In this document: positions 17,467-26,640 of the stretch, one piece after another
Layout of the letters: each line of letters begins with the position of its first letter
How positions within the stretch are numbered: position 1 is the stretch's first letter
Origin: Beijerinckiaceae bacterium
GTDB lineage: Bacteria > Pseudomonadota > Alphaproteobacteria > Rhizobiales > Beijerinckiaceae
Direction of reading: 5' to 3'
Assembly (NCBI GenBank): GCA_947370975.1
Contig: CANBNG010000001.1
Span: 1 to 64,000 of the forward strand
Length of the DNA: 64,000 nt
Program-made: the position numbers and the translations under genes
Notes under the pieces: model-generated
The model's input: only the letters and a program-made list of their open reading frames with translations
Databases searched by the model: none
What the model was told of the DNA's origin: nothing

Positions 17467-18696
17467 TTGAGTGACCGGCAAGCGAAACCGCGGTTGCGCG
17501 AGATCCCGGCAGGCATCTGGGCGCTGGGCTTCGTCTCGCTGCTGATGGATGTCTCCTCAGAGATGATTCACGCGCTCTTGCCCGTTTATCTCGTGACCGG
17601 GCTCGGAGCCTCGATGGCTGCGGTCGGTGTGATCGAGGGTATCGCCGAGGCCACAGCCTCCATCGTCAAGATTTTCTCAGGCGCGCTCTCCGATTGGCTG
17701 GGCAAAAGGAAACTGCTGGCGGCGCTCGGCTATGGCCTGGCAGCCCTGACCAAGCCGGTCTTTCCGCTCGCAAGCTCGATATCCTGGCTCATCGCCGCCC
17801 GTTTCGTGGATCGCATCGGCAAAGGCCTGCGCGGCGCACCGCGGGACGCGCTGGTAGCCGACATTGCACCCGCGCATCTGCGGGGGGCGAGCTTCGGGTT
17901 GCGGCAATCGCTCGACACCATCGGCGCCTTTGTCGGGCCGGGCCTCGCCATTCTGTTCATGTGGCTGACAGCGAATAATTTTCAGACGGTCTTCTGGATC
18001 GCCGTCATCCCGGGCTTCCTGTCGGTCGGCCTGCTGCTCGTCGCCGTGCGCGAGCCCCCGGCCCCGCCGCGCTCAAGGACGATCCGTTTCCCCCTCCACA
18101 GCTCGGAGCTGGCGCGGCTTGGTCCCGCCTTCTGGCTTGTGGTTGGCGTTGCCAGCCTGTTCACGCTTGCCCGATTCAGCGAGGCCTTTCTGGTGCTGCG
18201 CGCGCAGGCGGGCGGTCTGCCGATTGCGCTCGTCCCCCTTGTGCTGGTTGTGATGAATGTCGTCTATGCGCTGGCCGCCTATCCTGCAGGGGTCTTGTCG
18301 GACAGGATGGACCGGCTGCATGTGCTGGGCATCGGCTTCCTGCTGCTGATTGCCGCGGATCTTCTGCTGGCCTTCGCCCCGGGCCTCGCGGGCGCAACCT
18401 TAGGCGTCATGCTGTGGGGGCTGCACATGGGCTTTACGCAGGGCATTCTCGTGACGCTCGTCGCCGATTGCGCACCGGCGGAATTGCGCGGCACCGCCTT
18501 TGGCATGTTCAACCTTGTCACTGGCCTTGCGCTTCTTGCCGCAAGCGTTGTGGCCGGGGCGCTCTGGGATATTTTTGGCGCGGAAGCGACGTTTCTGGCC
18601 GGGGCTGGCTTTGCTGCTGCCGGGTTGATCGGACTGATTTATGTCCACCGCCGCGTGCCGGGGCTGGGGATCAGGGCCGCGTCGCAACCCAGATGA
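17467..18696 (+). CDS. MFS transporter, 12-TMS
   Basis: 409 residues from TTG 17467, with GAGGAGG upstream; the frame stays open to ATG 17401 with no site there. Twelve hydrophobic segments. Motif A reads GALSDWLGKRKLL after TM2 and its second-half copy PAGVLSDRMDRLH. SSEMIHALLPVYLV in TM1 resembles the group of putative MFS carriers annotated as related to antibiotic or nickel resistance proteins. Substrate unknown. It converges with the methyltransferase-fold gene at 18671, overlapping it by 26 bases. Confidence 0.8.
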   Translation: MSDRQAKPRLREIPAGIWALGFVSLLMDVSSEMIHALLPVYLVTGLGASMAAVGVIEGIAEATASIVKIFSGALSDWLGKRKLLAALGYGLAALTKPVFPLASSISWLIAARFVDRIGKGLRGAPRDALVADIAPAHLRGASFGLRQSLDTIGAFVGPGLAILFMWLTANNFQTVFWIAVIPGFLSVGLLLVAVREPPAPPRSRTIRFPLHSSELARLGPAFWLVVGVASLFTLARFSEAFLVLRAQAGGLPIALVPLVLVVMNVVYALAAYPAGVLSDRMDRLHVLGIGFLLLIAADLLLAFAPGLAGATLGVMLWGLHMGFTQGILVTLVADCAPAELRGTAFGMFNLVTGLALLAASVVAGALWDIFGAEATFLAGAGFAAAGLIGLIYVHRRVPGLGIRAASQPR

Positions 18697-19342
18697 CATG
18701 ACGCGCGCCGCCACGTTTGGCATTGGCGCGCACGCTCACCTCTTCGACGGCAAAGCCCGCCTTGCGCAGCCGTTGCGTGAACCGCGCATCGGGCCCCGAG
18801 GACCAGACGCTCAACACACCGCCCGGGCGCAAGGCATTGCGCGCAGCTACAAGGCCCGGCAGAGCGTAAAGGGCATCATTGGACTCGCGCGTCAGTCCCT
18901 CGGGCCCATTGTCGACATCGAGGAGGATTGCATCATAGGCGCTCTTGCGCGCGCGCATGAGCTGGCCGACATCGCCCACGTGCAGGGTCACGCGCGGGTC
19001 GTGCAGACTGTCCCCGAAAACTGGCGTCATCGCCCCTTGCGCCCAGGCCACCACACCCGGCACCAGTTCCGCGACCGTGATCTGCGCCCCTGCGCCAACC
19101 TCGGCCAAAGCCGCGCGCAGCGTGAAACCCATGCCAAGTCCACCGATGAGAATGTGCGGCTTTGGGCGCGCGCCAATCTTGTCGCAGGATAATTTGGCGA
19201 GCGCTTCTTCCGATCCGCTGAGGCGGCTGTTCATCAGCTCGTTTGCGCCAAGCATGATGGAAAATTCGGTGCCCCTCTGCATCAGCCGCAATTCGCCGCC
19301 GCCGGGCACAGGTGCCTTGTCGATGAGAACCCACGGGATCAA
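18671..19342 (-). CDS. Spermidine synthase-like protein (Rossmann methyltransferase fold)
   Basis: 223 residues from TTG 19342 (LIPWVLIDKAPVPGGGE), the position where related proteins begin; the frame is open to 19699 but that part is a shadow. The nucleotide-binding motif is LIGGLGMGFTLRAAL, followed by an acidic strand end AELVPGVVAWA and LLDVDNGPEGL. These match the spermidine/spermine synthase domain. The usual catalytic Asp region and the aminopropyl specificity cannot be verified, so it may act on another substrate. A convergent MFS gene ends inside it. Confidence 0.65.
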   Translation of the reverse strand: MIPWVLIDKAPVPGGGELRLMQRGTEFSIMLGANELMNSRLSGSEEALAKLSCDKIGARPKPHILIGGLGMGFTLRAALAEVGAGAQITVAELVPGVVAWAQGAMTPVFGDSLHDPRVTLHVGDVGQLMRARKSAYDAILLDVDNGPEGLTRESNDALYALPGLVAARNALRPGGVLSVWSSGPDARFTQRLRKAGFAVEEVSVRANAKRGGARHVIWVATRP

Positions 19343-19561
19343 GAGGAAACTCGCTGCTGCTGGAGTGAGGTCTGGTAGCACGAAGTTTCCCCGCGCACGA
19401 GCGGCGCCGCGCGAGGCTTGACCCCGCGCGGCCAGCCTGTTGCAATGCCCTGACAGCGCTGCCGCTTCAAGGACGGCGCATCCCGGGAGGAAATCATGCT
19501 TGCCACGCTGCCAATTGCGCCGCGCATTCGCCTGCCTGCAAAGCGCCGGGAGCGCTGAGAG

Positions 19562-20653
19562 ATGGCGAAGCTTCCCGATCCCTATCTCGACTGGGCCCAT
19601 GCGCAGGGCGTGCCGATCATCCAGGACTTTGGAATCGATATTCGCAAGGTGCCTGTGGCGCGCTGGGACCGCTACGGCATGAATGGTGCGCTGTGCCACC
19701 TCAAGGGCCGCGACGATTACATTTCCATCTTCGCCTTCGAGCTGCCGCCGGGCGGAAAATCAGCGCCCCTCAAGCATATTTGCGAAGAGGTGATCTATGT
19801 CATCTCCGGCCACGGATCGACAACTGTCGTGCTGGAAGACGGGCGCAGGCATTCGTTTGAATGGGGGCCCAAAAGCCTGTTCTCGATTCCGCTCAATGCG
19901 ACGCATCAATATTTCAACGGCTCGGGCCGCGAACCCGCGCGCTTTGCCTCGGTCAACAACATGGTCTTCACCATGAATTGTTTCCGCGACGAAGACCTGA
20001 TCTTCAACTGCCCGGTGAGCTTCCCCGAGCGCGCGGGCCGGCCCGATTATTTTGTTGGCGAAGGCGAGTTCATTTCGATTTCGCCCGGTCGCCACCAATG
20101 GGAAACGAATTTCGTGCCTGACCTGTCGGGCTTCGAGCTGAAGCAATGGTCAAAGCGCGGCGCGGGCGGCTCGAACCTGCGCTTCATGCTGACAGAAAAC
20201 ACCATCGGCGCGCATTCCTCCGAAATGCCGGTCGGTACTTACAAGAAGGGACACCGCCATTTCGATGGCGTCTGCGTGTTTGCTGTCACCGGACAGGGCT
20301 ATTCCCTGCTCTGGCACGAGGAAGATCAGGATTTTACGCGCGTGGATTGGGAGCATGGCTGCGTCTACTGCCCGCCCGATTCCATGTTCCATCAGCACTT
20401 CAATGTCGCCGATCATCCCTCGCGCTATCTCGCCCTGCAGATTGGCACCGTGCGCTATCCGCTGCTCAAGATGAAACGCGAGATCTGGGATGTCGGCGTC
20501 GACAAGGATGTGAAGGAAGGCGGCGCGCAGGTCGAATATGAGGATCAGGATTCGCGCGTCCACCAGATCTGGCTCGATGAAATCGCCACCCACGGGGTGC
20601 AATCGCGCATGGGCCCCTTCATCGATGAGACCCGTTTCGTGAGGAAGCCCTGA
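19562..20653 (+). CDS. Double-cupin protein, first of a pair
   Basis: 363 residues with two cupin barrels, the plan of gentisate 1,2-dioxygenase-like ring-cleavage enzymes. Cupin 1 spans about 60-140 (HICEEVIYVISGHGS, then PLNATHQYF). Cupin 2 spans about 210-300, with a full metal set: GHRHFDGV and HQHFNV. A GAGAG site precedes the ATG. The next gene, a paralogue, starts two bases after this stop, so the two are co-translated and may form a heteromer. Context (Rieske oxygenase, CoA-transferase) suggests a dioxygenase acting on a hydroxylated ring, but the substrate is inferred only from neighbours. Confidence 0.75.
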   Translation: MAKLPDPYLDWAHAQGVPIIQDFGIDIRKVPVARWDRYGMNGALCHLKGRDDYISIFAFELPPGGKSAPLKHICEEVIYVISGHGSTTVVLEDGRRHSFEWGPKSLFSIPLNATHQYFNGSGREPARFASVNNMVFTMNCFRDEDLIFNCPVSFPERAGRPDYFVGEGEFISISPGRHQWETNFVPDLSGFELKQWSKRGAGGSNLRFMLTENTIGAHSSEMPVGTYKKGHRHFDGVCVFAVTGQGYSLLWHEEDQDFTRVDWEHGCVYCPPDSMFHQHFNVADHPSRYLALQIGTVRYPLLKMKREIWDVGVDKDVKEGGAQVEYEDQDSRVHQIWLDEIATHGVQSRMGPFIDETRFVRKP

Positions 20654-20654
20654 C

Positions 20655-21626
20655 ATGAGCGAACAAGATCCCGGCTTTCTCGACCAGAAATATCTCGTCG
20701 ATCCCTATCTGAACTGGGCCAAGGCAGAGGGCGTACCCATCGTTACCGGCGCGACGCTCGATCTGTTTGCGCTGGAGCTTGGCGACTGGGCGCGCTTTGG
20801 CATGAAGGGCGCTATTTGCCACCTCGATGCGCGCTGCGATTATCTCACCGCCTTCGTCTTCGAACTGGCAAGCGGGGCATCCTCCGCACCCGTGCGCCAT
20901 CTCTATGAAGAGGTGTTCTATGTGCTCGCAGGCGCTGGCGAGACGGAGGTGACGCTCGCAAACGGCATGACGCAGACGATTGTCTGGGAGCCAAGAAAAC
21001 TTTTCGCTGTGCCCGTCAACGCCACCGCGCGCCATCGCGCAATCGGGGCGATCCCTGCCCGGCTCGTTGCTCTGAACGATCTGCGCTACCTGATGGGGCT
21101 CTATCGCAACGAGGCCTTTTTGTTTGGAAATAGTGCGCCGATGCACGGGCGGCAGGAGAAGGCCGTTGCCGCCGGTCTCCTCGCCTATCCGCGGACGTGC
21201 GCGCTAACCAATGGCGAATGGGCAAGCGTGCCGCTCGCCGACATGTCGGTGGGCATTGACCTTGCCACCATCGATGCAAAAGCGTCCACACTCGCGCGCA
21301 GGCAGATGCAGGGACGCCATATTCTGGGCGTCGAGGGCGAGGGTTTCACCTTGTCCTTCGTTTCGGACACATCCGAAATGGTGCGGACGGATTGGAAACA
21401 CGGCGTGCTCTCGGCACTCACCGGCATGTCGTTCCATCAGCACTTCAATGCCGGCAGCACATCCGCACGTTTGATATCGGTCGAGCTCGGCTCTGTCTCA
21501 TCACCGATGTTCCGCAGCCGACGCGCCGCCTATGGCGACACGGAGGTTTATGCATCGGGTGCGGCGGTGCTTGCCGAGCGGGCCGATGCAAAAGCGCTTT
21601 TCGCTCAAGCCTGCGCGCAGGCGTAA
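20655..21626 (+). CDS. Double-cupin protein, second of a pair
   Basis: 323 residues, clearly paralogous to the preceding gene: both start near DPYL.WA.A.GVPI and share the same two-barrel plan. The metal ligands differ. In cupin 2 the first motif reads QMQGRHILGV where the partner has GHRHFDG, while the late HQHFN is kept. In cupin 1 the late motif is PVNATARHRAI where the partner has ATHQYF. The metal sites are therefore probably altered or lost, pointing to a regulatory or structural subunit. The pair is one transcription unit. Confidence 0.72.
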   Translation: MSEQDPGFLDQKYLVDPYLNWAKAEGVPIVTGATLDLFALELGDWARFGMKGAICHLDARCDYLTAFVFELASGASSAPVRHLYEEVFYVLAGAGETEVTLANGMTQTIVWEPRKLFAVPVNATARHRAIGAIPARLVALNDLRYLMGLYRNEAFLFGNSAPMHGRQEKAVAAGLLAYPRTCALTNGEWASVPLADMSVGIDLATIDAKASTLARRQMQGRHILGVEGEGFTLSFVSDTSEMVRTDWKHGVLSALTGMSFHQHFNAGSTSARLISVELGSVSSPMFRSRRAAYGDTEVYASGAAVLAERADAKALFAQACAQA

Positions 21627-21629
21627 GGC

Positions 21630-22799
21630 TCAGGCGGCTTCGACCTTCTCCGTCGCCAGACTGGCCGTTGCGCCAGGCTGGCGGCGGACGAATGCATAAA
21701 GCACGAGAATGCCGAACGCGCCCGGCACGACGGATAACGATGGCACGCCCGTCGCGACCACGACGAGAGCAGCAACGAGACAGCCTGAGGCAGCGCCCAG
21801 ATCCCAGCCCGCCTCTGCCGCGAAATGGAAGCGATAGGCTGCGCCCGAAGATTTGGCGCGATCATAGATATGGCTCATCAAAACCGGAACATAGACGCCC
21901 ATGACGGCGGCGCCCGTTGCATTGGCGATTGTAGCGGCAACAGGAGACCAGCCAGCCGCCGCACGCAGCGCAAAGCCAGCCGCCAGAGCGATGCTCACCA
22001 GAGCCAGATATTTATCGCGCCTGCCGCGGTCGATCGCGCGTCCACACAAGAGTCCACCCGCTGCGCCTGCCAATCCGGCGGCGGCATTGGCGAAGCCGAA
22101 CGCCTCATAATGGCTATGAAGGGCGAGAAACAGCACCATTGGCCAGGCGAGATGGAGACCTGAGGCCATCCAGCCATCGGCCGTGAAGGCAATGATGGCT
22201 TCGCGGTCGATCCAGCGCAGCGATTCTCGCGCGCCGGGCACCGGCCCCGCATCGAAATCCCGCATCAGGGCCAGAGGAATGGCGGATGCGATCATCAACC
22301 CGGCGCCAATGCCAAAATCCACCTGCGGGCCGAAATATTCGAGCAGCAGGCCACCGGCAAACGGGCCCAAAACACTGGCGCCCGCACCCACCACCGAGCG
22401 TATGCCAAGCTCGCGTCCGCGCGCGCCCTCGAGCCCCGTGACCGCGACCGCGCAATGGTAGACGGGCCAATAAAGCGATTCAGCCAGCGCGATTGCGGCC
22501 AGCCAGAGGATCAATCCCGGCAGGGTCTGCGCATAGAGCATCGGCCAGAATTGCAGACCGCCGAGCACTGCGCCTGCGACAACCGCGCGGCGGTAACCGA
22601 TGCGGCGCACCAGCCCGAGCCCGATGAAACGCAGCGCGCAGCGAATCGCAAGCAAGGCGGCATAGGCGATCAGCACCTGCGGCAGGCTGAACCCCAGATG
22701 GAGCAGATAGGCCCCGCCAAAGCCCAGCGCGAGCGCCATGGCGAGCTGATAGAGCCCGTAATGCAGGGTCAGCAAGCGAAACTGGCCGGGATGATGCAC
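21630..22799 (-). CDS. MFS transporter in the catabolic island
   Basis: 389 residues from GTG 22799 (CGGAGTGTTTCGTC upstream); the frame continues to 22910 without protein-like sequence. About 12 hydrophobic helices with YQLAMALALGFGGAYLLHLG as TM1. A loop RGRRDKYLAL replaces a second motif A. It is transcribed towards the cupin pair, which ends four bases away, and away from the Rieske oxygenase gene. Import of the island's substrate or export of a product are both possible. Confidence 0.72.
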   Translation of the reverse strand: MHHPGQFRLLTLHYGLYQLAMALALGFGGAYLLHLGFSLPQVLIAYAALLAIRCALRFIGLGLVRRIGYRRAVVAGAVLGGLQFWPMLYAQTLPGLILWLAAIALAESLYWPVYHCAVAVTGLEGARGRELGIRSVVGAGASVLGPFAGGLLLEYFGPQVDFGIGAGLMIASAIPLALMRDFDAGPVPGARESLRWIDREAIIAFTADGWMASGLHLAWPMVLFLALHSHYEAFGFANAAAGLAGAAGGLLCGRAIDRGRRDKYLALVSIALAAGFALRAAAGWSPVAATIANATGAAVMGVYVPVLMSHIYDRAKSSGAAYRFHFAAEAGWDLGAASGCLVAALVVVATGVPSLSVVPGAFGILVLYAFVRRQPGATASLATEKVEAA

Positions 22800-23014
22800 G
22801 ACGAAACACTCCGAAACGCCGCAAAACAAGGGCGGCCACGGGGTAGCACGTTCAGCGCCCGGCACCCATGCCAAGAATGCTGCATTGCACTTTGATCCAG
22901 CGCAAAGCATCCGCCGGCCCCCGCGCTATTTTCCCTTATGCGGAACGCAATACCGCATAGAGGAACGCCCAAGCGCCCGCGTGATGCGGGAACGACGCAT
23001 TACGGAGAGCAGCC

Positions 23015-24301
23015 ATGCTGACCAGAGAACAGAATGCCCTCGTGACCCAGACGGGACCCGGGACCATGATGGGGGACCTTTTCCGTTGCTATTGGCTGCC
23101 TGTTCTGTTGAGCGAGGAACTGCCCGAGAAGGATTGCGCGCCGGTGCGCGTGAAAGTTCTCTCCGAGCGCCTCGTCGCTTTCCGCGACTCCGATGGCAAG
23201 CTCGGCCTGATAGATGAATTCTGCCCGCATCGCGGCGCATCGCTGTGGTTTGGACGCAACGAGGAATGCGGCCTGCGTTGTCCCTATCATGGCTGGAAAT
23301 TCGATGTGAACGGCCAATGCGTGGACGTTCCCTCCGAGCCCGAAGCGTCGGGCTACGCCAAGAAGATCAAGCTCACCTCCTATCCGATCATAGAAAAGGG
23401 TGGCGTGATCTGGACCTATATGGGCAAGCCCGAAAACATGCCCCCCGAGCCGTCCTATGAATTCGCGGTTGTGCCGCGCGCGCAGAGCTTCATTTCCAAG
23501 CGTTCGCAGGAATGCAATTGGCTCCAGGCGCTCGAAGGCGGCATCGACTCAAGCCATGTGTCCTTCCTGCATCGTGGCGATGTGACCGCCGATCCGCTGT
23601 TCAAGGATGCCGGCGGCAACAAATATAATCTCAACGACCTTTCGCCGGTCTTCGAGGTCATCGAGAGCGAAGGCGGCCTCTATATCGGCGCGCGCCGCAT
23701 GGCCGAGGACGATCAATATTACTGGCGCATCACGCCTTGGCTGATGCCTTGCTACACCGCTGTGCCGCCGCGTGGCGACTATCCGATGCACGGCCACTTC
23801 TGGGTGCCGATCGATGATGAAAATTGCTGGGCGTGGAGCTTCGACTATCACCCTGTGCGCGCGCTGACCAAGGACGAAGTCGGCCACATGAAGGCCGGCA
23901 AGGGCGTCCATTGCAAATACGAGCCCGGCACTTATCGCCCGCTCGCCAACAAGGACAATGATTACCTCATGAGCCGCGAGGCGCAGCGTGCGGGCACGAC
24001 CTATAGCGGCGTGGAAGGCATCGCCATCCAGGATTCCTCTCTGCAGGAAAGCATGGGACCGGTCGTCGACCGCACGAAGGAAAACCTCGTCGGCTGTGAC
24101 AACGGCATCATCATGGCGCGTCACAAGATCATGCGCGCCGCCAAGGCATTGCGTGAAAAGGGCACATTGCCTCCGGCCCGCACACCCGATCAGCAGAGCG
24201 TTCGCGCGACCGCCCTGCTCCTGAAACGCGATGTCCACTTCAAGGACGGAGCCAAAGATGCGCTGAAAGCCCGTACGGGCGTTCCGCAGACGACGGTCTG
24301 A
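23015..24301 (+). CDS. Rieske non-haem iron oxygenase, alpha subunit
   Basis: 428 residues. The Rieske [2Fe-2S] ligands are Cys70-x-His72 in CPHRG and Cys89-x2-His92 in CPYHGW. The mononuclear iron site is D178..H181...H186 in EGGIDSSHVSFLHR, the pattern of phthalate 4,5-dioxygenase-like (type IA) oxygenases. It hydroxylates an aromatic or alicyclic acid using electrons from a reductase. No reductase or ferredoxin gene is found in the window, so electrons must come from elsewhere. A strong terminator follows at 24328, so the CoA-transferase downstream has its own promoter. Confidence 0.9.
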   Translation: MLTREQNALVTQTGPGTMMGDLFRCYWLPVLLSEELPEKDCAPVRVKVLSERLVAFRDSDGKLGLIDEFCPHRGASLWFGRNEECGLRCPYHGWKFDVNGQCVDVPSEPEASGYAKKIKLTSYPIIEKGGVIWTYMGKPENMPPEPSYEFAVVPRAQSFISKRSQECNWLQALEGGIDSSHVSFLHRGDVTADPLFKDAGGNKYNLNDLSPVFEVIESEGGLYIGARRMAEDDQYYWRITPWLMPCYTAVPPRGDYPMHGHFWVPIDDENCWAWSFDYHPVRALTKDEVGHMKAGKGVHCKYEPGTYRPLANKDNDYLMSREAQRAGTTYSGVEGIAIQDSSLQESMGPVVDRTKENLVGCDNGIIMARHKIMRAAKALREKGTLPPARTPDQQSVRATALLLKRDVHFKDGAKDALKARTGVPQTTV

Positions 24302-24327
24302 CCTCCCGTAGATTGTCGTTTCACTTG

Positions 24328-24356
24328 AACCGCCGCAGCAATGCGGCGGTTTTTTT
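24328..24356 (+). terminator. Rho-independent terminator of the Rieske oxygenase gene
   Basis: AACCGCCGC and GCGGCGGTT pair around AGCAAT and run into a block of seven T residues, 27 bases after the stop. Confidence 0.9.
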
Positions 24357-24455
24357 GTACCCCTCGGCACCGGCTCGCCGCCTTGCCCCGCTCCACGTAT
24401 TCGTCCAAAGTAGACACGAACAAAGCGGCCCTTAAGTCCGCGACACGGAGGAAAA

Positions 24456-25616
24456 ATGACTGGAGCCCTCGCGGGAATTCGCGTTGTCGAATTCGCCAAC
24501 TATGTTTCAGGCCCCTATGCCGGCATGTTGCTCGGCGATCTTGGCGCCGACATCATCAAGGTGGAGGAGCCCACGCGCGGCGATCCTTTCCGTGGCTGGG
24601 GCCGCGTTGAATATTCGCCCACCTTCGGCTCGGTCAATCGCAACAAGAAAAGCGTCACGCTCGATCTCAAGAGTGAAGAAGGAAAAGCTGATGCGCGCGC
24701 GCTGATTCTGGGCGCTGATATTGTCATCGAGAATTTCCGCGTCGGCACGATGGATCGGCTGGGCCTTGGCTTTGAGAGCTTTCGCGCCGCAAATCCCGGC
24801 CTGATCTGGTGCTCGATCACGGGCTTTGGCTCGGATGGCCCTTATGCCATGCGGCCTGGCTATGACACGGTTGGCCAGGCATCGAGCGGATTGCTGAGCC
24901 TGTTGACCGACGTTTCCAATCCCAAGGCCATGGGCATTTCGCTCTCCGATCATCTGGCCGGCATCACCGCGACAAACGGCATTCTGGCCGCCGTGATTGC
25001 GCGCGGGCGCACCGGCAAGGGCCAGCGCGTTGAAACGTCGCTGCTCGAATCCACGCTCTCCTTCTGCGGTGAGAATGCCGCGCGCTTTTTTGAAAACGGA
25101 AAAGTGCCCGGCCGCGCCACGCGCACGCATCAGGCGCAGGTCTATGCGTTCACGGCCTCCGACGGGAAAGCCTTTGTGGTGCATCTCTCCTCGCCGACGA
25201 AATTCTGGGAGGCGCTGACCCGCGTGGTGGAACGTCCCGAATGGCTGCAGGATGCGCGCTTTGCGACCAAGGAAACGCGCGGCAAGAATTATGACGCGCT
25301 GAACGAGGCGCTGGCGGAGATTTTCCGCGGCAACACACGCCAGCATTGGGTCGACCTGTTGCAGGCCGCCGATGTGCCATCGGCTCCGCTCAACACGCTC
25401 GATGATGTATTTTCCGATCCGCAGGTTCAGCACCTGGCCATGCGCGTGGATGTGCCCCATCCCAAGCTCGGCATGGTCGGCTATGTGCGCAATGGTTTGC
25501 GCCTCTCCGAGACTCCGACTTCGGTCCATAGCTGCTCGCCCGATCTCGGCCAGCATAATGACGAAGTGCTCACACCCTTGCGCGCGGCGCGGCCCAATGC
25601 GGGAGATCAAAAATGA
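24456..25616 (+). CDS. Class III (CaiB/BaiF) CoA-transferase
   Basis: 386 residues, usual length. N-terminal LAGIRVVEFANYVSGPYAGM and ADIIKVEEP are the family signatures. The catalytic Asp is Asp165 in the SDHLAG block, aligned with Asp169 of formyl-CoA transferase and CaiB. It moves CoA between two carboxylic acids in the cytoplasm, activating the island's substrate at no ATP cost. AGGAGGAAAA-type site (CGGAGGAAAA) before ATG. It overlaps the next gene by four bases (ATGA), so it heads the operon 24456-28253. Confidence 0.9.
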   Translation: MTGALAGIRVVEFANYVSGPYAGMLLGDLGADIIKVEEPTRGDPFRGWGRVEYSPTFGSVNRNKKSVTLDLKSEEGKADARALILGADIVIENFRVGTMDRLGLGFESFRAANPGLIWCSITGFGSDGPYAMRPGYDTVGQASSGLLSLLTDVSNPKAMGISLSDHLAGITATNGILAAVIARGRTGKGQRVETSLLESTLSFCGENAARFFENGKVPGRATRTHQAQVYAFTASDGKAFVVHLSSPTKFWEALTRVVERPEWLQDARFATKETRGKNYDALNEALAEIFRGNTRQHWVDLLQAADVPSAPLNTLDDVFSDPQVQHLAMRVDVPHPKLGMVGYVRNGLRLSETPTSVHSCSPDLGQHNDEVLTPLRAARPNAGDQK

Positions 25617-26635
25617 AAAACCCGATTCTCCTGGCAGCCGCTTTTGTGTTGAGCGCGGGACTGTGCGCGCAAGCGCAGCCGGCGGCTGAATTCTTCAAGG
25701 GCAAGAAAATGACCCTTGTGACCTCGGCATCCGTGGGCGGCGGTTACGATCAATATGCGCGCCTGCTCTCGCGCCACATGCCCAAATATATTGCGGGCAA
25801 TCCCTCGATGGTCGTGCAGAACATGCCCGGCGCCGAAGGCATCAAGGCCGCCAATTATCTTTACAATGTCGCAGTGCGCGACGGGACGATTGTGGGCGGC
25901 TTGCAGCGCAATACGGGGCTGGCGAAATTCTACCATCCCGACAGTTCCAACGCGCAATTCGATGCGCGCAAATTCACCTGGCTCGGCTCGACGCAGCAGG
26001 AAATCGGCCTCTTTCTCTCGCGCACCTCCACCGGCGTGAAGGGCCTCGAGGAGTTGCGCACGAAAGAAATCACCGTTTCCTCCACGTCGCGCAATTCGCC
26101 AAGCTCCATCTATCCGCGCCTTATGAATGCGCTGTTTGGCACCAAGATCCGCGTCATCGAAGGCTATGACGGGTCGCAGACCTCGCTGATGGCAATCGAG
26201 CGCGCCGAAGTGGATGGTCATATTTCGGGTGGCTCATCGGCAGCGTTCCGCGCGCGTTACCGCCCGTGGGAAAAGAGCGGCACGGTCAACATCATCATGC
26301 AGCTCGGCATGGAACGCGACCACGAATATCCCAATGTGCCAACCGCACTCGAACTCGCGCCAAATAAAGAAGCCCGCGCGATCTTCGAGATCGCCTTTGT
26401 CGAGCAGGTGATGGGGCGTCCTTTCGTGCTGCCGCCTGACGTGCCGGCTGATCGCGTCGCCCTGCTGCGCAAGGCCTTCGACGAGACAATGGTCGACAAG
26501 GAATTTCTGGAAGAAGCCCAAAAGCAGGGCGCCGAGATCGATCCGGTCAGCGGCGCGCGCATCAATGAATTGTTGGACACGGTCTATTCGGCAGCGCCCG
26601 AACTAGCCCAGCGTGTCCGTGATCTCGTGAAATAG
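25613..26635 (+). CDS. Tripartite tricarboxylate transporter-type binding protein (TctC family)
   Basis: 340 residues with a signal peptide (cleavage near AQAQP). The mature part has TctC/Bug features: VTSASVGGGYDQYARLL, then NMPGAEGIKAANYLY, and a C-terminal domain with LLRKAFDETMVDKEFLEEA. These proteins capture carboxylates in the periplasm for TctAB permeases. No tctA or tctB gene is here, common for this expanded family. Its place between CoA-transferase and thiolase-like genes suggests it recognises the organic acid that they process. Start codon overlaps the previous stop. Confidence 0.85.
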   Translation: MKNPILLAAAFVLSAGLCAQAQPAAEFFKGKKMTLVTSASVGGGYDQYARLLSRHMPKYIAGNPSMVVQNMPGAEGIKAANYLYNVAVRDGTIVGGLQRNTGLAKFYHPDSSNAQFDARKFTWLGSTQQEIGLFLSRTSTGVKGLEELRTKEITVSSTSRNSPSSIYPRLMNALFGTKIRVIEGYDGSQTSLMAIERAEVDGHISGGSSAAFRARYRPWEKSGTVNIIMQLGMERDHEYPNVPTALELAPNKEARAIFEIAFVEQVMGRPFVLPPDVPADRVALLRKAFDETMVDKEFLEEAQKQGAEIDPVSGARINELLDTVYSAAPELAQRVRDLVK

Positions 26636-26640
26636 GGTCG

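Noticed and set aside
24507..25610. 367-codon minus-strand frame opposite the CoA-transferase
   Set aside because: Shadow frame; composition follows third-codon GC of the real gene.
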